NCBI RefSeq assembly: GCF_014490485.1
Contig: NZ_JACTVA010000002.1
Location: 186,001 to 250,000 of the forward strand
From: Teichococcus aerophilus
GTDB taxonomy: Bacteria; Pseudomonadota; Alphaproteobacteria; Acetobacterales; Acetobacteraceae
Direction of reading: 5' to 3'
Length of the DNA: 64,000 bases
The position numbers were made by a program, and so were the translations under genes. Shown here one piece after another: positions 62,014-64,000 of the stretch. The notes beneath the pieces were generated by a model, which was not told where the DNA came from, searched no databases, and saw nothing but the letters and a program-made list of their open reading frames with translations. Numbering within the stretch: position 1 is the stretch's first letter; every line of letters begins with the position of its first letter.

Positions 62014-62804
62014 CAGGCGCGACCCTCCGGCAGGATGATGCTGACGGCGTGCGGGGGTGGCTTGGGGCGCGTGCGCAACCGCATGCCTTTGCGCCACAGC
62101 TTCAATGCTTCCCAATGGATGCCACCCAGGACCTGCAGGGCCATCAGCGGGTGACGCAGGAAGCCGCCGAGCAGCGCCGCATCGGTCAGGGCCTGCCGCT
62201 CACCGGCGAAGCAGGCGGAGAGCACGGTCTCGCCATCCTTGCTGACCTCGATGGCGATGGCCGTGCGGCCATCCGGCACGGACAGGCGGAAATGGTATTG
62301 CATGTCCATGTCCATGAACGGGGAAACATAGAAGCGCTTGCCGCATCGCTGCCGCACCTGCTTCTGCTGGCCGGCTTCGACGGGGATCAGGTAGCTGTGC
62401 CGCTGGCCGAAGGTGTTGTTCACCTCGTACAGCACCGCACACAGCTCGCCGTCCGCATCGCGGCAGAAGAACACGCTCAGCGGGTTGAACACGCTGCCGA
62501 GCACCCTCGGCATACACAGAAGCTGGATGGTACCGCCTGCATGATCGACCCCCGCTTGCGTCAACTGCTCCTCCAGTTGGGCCCGCAATGGCCGGTCGCT
62601 ACCCTCCAGGTGATCACGGTTGCGGAAGCCGAACAGGTTGAAGCGTTCCGTGCTGAAAAAGCGCAGGTGGCTTGCGGTGGCTTCCAGCTCGTCCAGATCC
62701 AGCAACAGCATCATCAGCCGATAGCGAAGCCGGTGCCGCACCGGCCGCAACCGGCTGTGCACCACGCGACCCCTGTAGAGGCAGGACGCCATGCCTGCGC
62801 TCAT
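62013..62804 (-). CDS. DUF1365 domain-containing protein
   Basis: A 263-residue protein of the DUF1365 family, whose biochemical role is not known. It opens LYRGRVVHSRLRPVRHRLRY and carries LCMPRVLGSVFNPLSVFFC, YEVNNTFGQRHSYLIPV and FYVSPFMDMDMQYHFRL, the characteristic blocks. It is regularly encoded between an FAD-dependent oxidoreductase and a CFA-type methyltransferase, as here, which implies a step in unsaturated fatty acid modification. The ATG overlaps the upstream gene by four bases; the fifth codon is an alternative ATG. Confidence 0.92.
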   Translation of the reverse strand: MSAGMASCLYRGRVVHSRLRPVRHRLRYRLMMLLLDLDELEATASHLRFFSTERFNLFGFRNRDHLEGSDRPLRAQLEEQLTQAGVDHAGGTIQLLCMPRVLGSVFNPLSVFFCRDADGELCAVLYEVNNTFGQRHSYLIPVEAGQQKQVRQRCGKRFYVSPFMDMDMQYHFRLSVPDGRTAIAIEVSKDGETVLSACFAGERQALTDAALLGGFLRHPLMALQVLGGIHWEALKLWRKGMRLRTRPKPPPHAVSIILPEGRA

Positions 62805-64000
62805 GCGGCCTGCGCCCGCAGGCCGACGATGCGGCCAGACGCGTTGGGAACGCTCCAGGGCCGGCAGATGCCGCCCAGTTCCTCGGCGACGGCAAGCCCG
62901 GCCTGCACGCCATCCTCATGGAAGCCGGCGCCGAACCACGCGCCGCAGAACCAGGTGCGACGGCGGCCTTGCAGCGCCCACAACTGATGTTGCGCCCGCA
63001 GCGCCGCCATGTCGAAGCGCGGGTGCTCGTAGTCTTCCCGGTGGATCACGCTGCCGCTGGCGGGCTCACGCACCGGGTTCAACGTAACGAAGACATCTCT
63101 CTGCCCCTGAAGGTCCTGCAACTGGTTCATCCAGTAGGTGGTACACAACTCCCGTGACGGCCCCTGCTCCAGGTAGTTCCAGCTGGCCCAGACTTTTCGC
63201 CGGCGTGGCATCAGGGAGGGATCGCGGTGCATCACCGCCGCATTGGCGCCGTAGCGAATGGCGCCCAGCAGTTGCTGTTCCTCCGGCGTGGCGTCTTGCA
63301 GCATGGCCAGCGCCTGGTCGCTGTGCGCACCGATGACAACATGGTCGTAATGCGCTTCCTCACCGCTGGTGTCGCTGATGGCGACGCTATTGGCATCGCG
63401 CCGGATGCGCCGCACGCCACAGCCCAGGCGGATGCGGTCCGCGAATGGCGCGGCGAGCCGGCGGACATATTCCTGGCTGCCGCCTTCCACAGTGCGCCAT
63501 TGCGGCCGGTCCTTCAGCCGCAGCAGGCCGTGGTTCTCGTAGAAGCGCATGAAGGCCGCTGCGGGGTACGCTGCCATCCGGTCGGCCGGCATGGACCAGA
63601 TGGCAGCCGCCATCGGCAGCAGGTGGTCGCGGATGAAGGCGTCCCCGTAGCCATGCGCGGCCAGCCAGTTGCCGAGCGATTGTGTCTCCGCGCCGCTGGA
63701 GCGGGCGGCTTCAGGCGCTTCACGGTAGAAGCGCAGCAGGTCCCGCAACATGGACCAGAACCGCGGGCGCAAAAGATTGCCGCGCTGGGCGAACACGCCA
63801 TTGAGGTCGGTGCCGGAATACTCCAGCCCGCCGTCCCGGAGGGAGGCCGCGAACGACATGTCGGACGCACGCGTCGGCACCGCGAGCTCGCGGAACAATG
63901 CCACCAGGTTGGGATAGGCGTCGGGATTATAGACGATAAAGCCCATATCCACCGGGGTTGACGACTGCGGACCCGGCACCATGATCGTATTGCTATGCCC
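62801..64000 (-). CDS. FAD/NAD(P)-binding oxidoreductase (amine-oxidase-like), N-terminus beyond window
   Basis: The frame is open to the window edge; about 399 C-terminal residues are present and the dinucleotide-binding start is missing. VDMGFIVYNPDAYPNLVALF, AAIWSMPADRMAAYPAAAFM and RLGCGVRRI are typical of the predicted NAD/FAD-binding proteins (COG2907) paired with DUF1365 and CFA synthases. VVIGAHSDQALAML and the late AGFHEDGVQAGLAVAEELGG close the FAD site. It is the first visible gene of the operon with DUF1365 and the CFA synthase. It is thought to act on unsaturated fatty acyl chains; the reaction is not established from sequence. Confidence 0.9.
   Translation of the reverse strand, partial: GHSNTIMVPGPQSSTPVDMGFIVYNPDAYPNLVALFRELAVPTRASDMSFAASLRDGGLEYSGTDLNGVFAQRGNLLRPRFWSMLRDLLRFYREAPEAARSSGAETQSLGNWLAAHGYGDAFIRDHLLPMAAAIWSMPADRMAAYPAAAFMRFYENHGLLRLKDRPQWRTVEGGSQEYVRRLAAPFADRIRLGCGVRRIRRDANSVAISDTSGEEAHYDHVVIGAHSDQALAMLQDATPEEQQLLGAIRYGANAAVMHRDPSLMPRRRKVWASWNYLEQGPSRELCTTYWMNQLQDLQGQRDVFVTLNPVREPASGSVIHREDYEHPRFDMAALRAQHQLWALQGRRRTWFCGAWFGAGFHEDGVQAGLAVAEELGGICRPWSVPNASGRIVGLRAQAA

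Overview
The window is GC-rich, densely coded chromosomal DNA (about 57 protein genes, no rRNA, tRNA, CRISPR array or transposase seen). Gene content points to an alphaproteobacterium, most likely a Roseomonas-type member of the Acetobacteraceae. The evidence is orphan Bug/TctC binding proteins, a GTTC-N7-GTTC SOS box before imuA-imuB-dnaE2, the thiOSG set and many LysR/GntR-controlled catabolic operons. No marker gene fixes the genus, so this is inference.

Layout. 1-7.9 kb: the end of an M20 peptidase, glutamine-dependent NAD synthetase, a peptide-type binding protein with an M20 amidohydrolase, a lytic transglycosylase lipoprotein and L-serine dehydratase. 8.2-12.3 kb: a signalling island of a soluble hybrid histidine kinase, a two-domain KaiC-like ATPase and a stand-alone receiver. 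12.4-19.6 kb: a five-gene acid-degradation operon (Bug protein, 2-hydroxyacid dehydrogenase, enoyl-CoA hydratase, ADP-forming CoA ligase, MmgE/PrpD) divergent from a LysR regulator. 19.8-21.4 kb: an AtzG/AtzE-like amidase pair. 21.6-23.7 kb: TPP riboswitch and thiO-thiS-thiG. 23.8-28.7 kb: a non-phosphorylating sugar-acid pair (KDA dehydratase-like and L-arabinonate dehydratase-like), a LysR regulator and a second Bug protein.

28.8-37.5 kb: CBS protein, SLC13 permease, a CHASE3 hybrid kinase with its receiver, an AI-2E family exporter and a phosphoesterase. 37.5-48.9 kb: a GntR regulator divergent from a long run of plus-strand genes (FAH-family hydrolase, polysaccharide deacetylase, third Bug protein, intradiol dioxygenase, complete branched-chain-type ABC transporter, HIBADH-like dehydrogenase, NTF2-like protein, MetE-like methyltransferase). 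This looks like a catabolic island for an aromatic or related compound of unknown identity.

49-52.1 kb: an adaptive-response operon, ada, a 2OG-Fe(II) oxygenase of unknown substrate, alkB and ogt, every gene overlapping the next, with a full AAT-N6-GCAA Ada box upstream. 52.1-54.3 kb: isoaspartyl peptidase/asparaginase and acyl-CoA dehydrogenase. 54.7-60.1 kb: the SOS mutasome imuA-imuB-dnaE2. 60.2-64 kb: lipocalin, cyclopropane-fatty-acid synthase, DUF1365 and an FAD oxidoreductase cut by the window edge, a membrane-lipid modification set. The two DNA-damage modules lie about 2.7 kb apart.

The less usual signals are the oxygenase with an apparent CTG start inside the ada operon, the KaiC-like island, a palindromic repeat family whose ends supply stop codons, and a hybrid kinase whose second receiver has Glu in place of the phospho-acceptor Asp.
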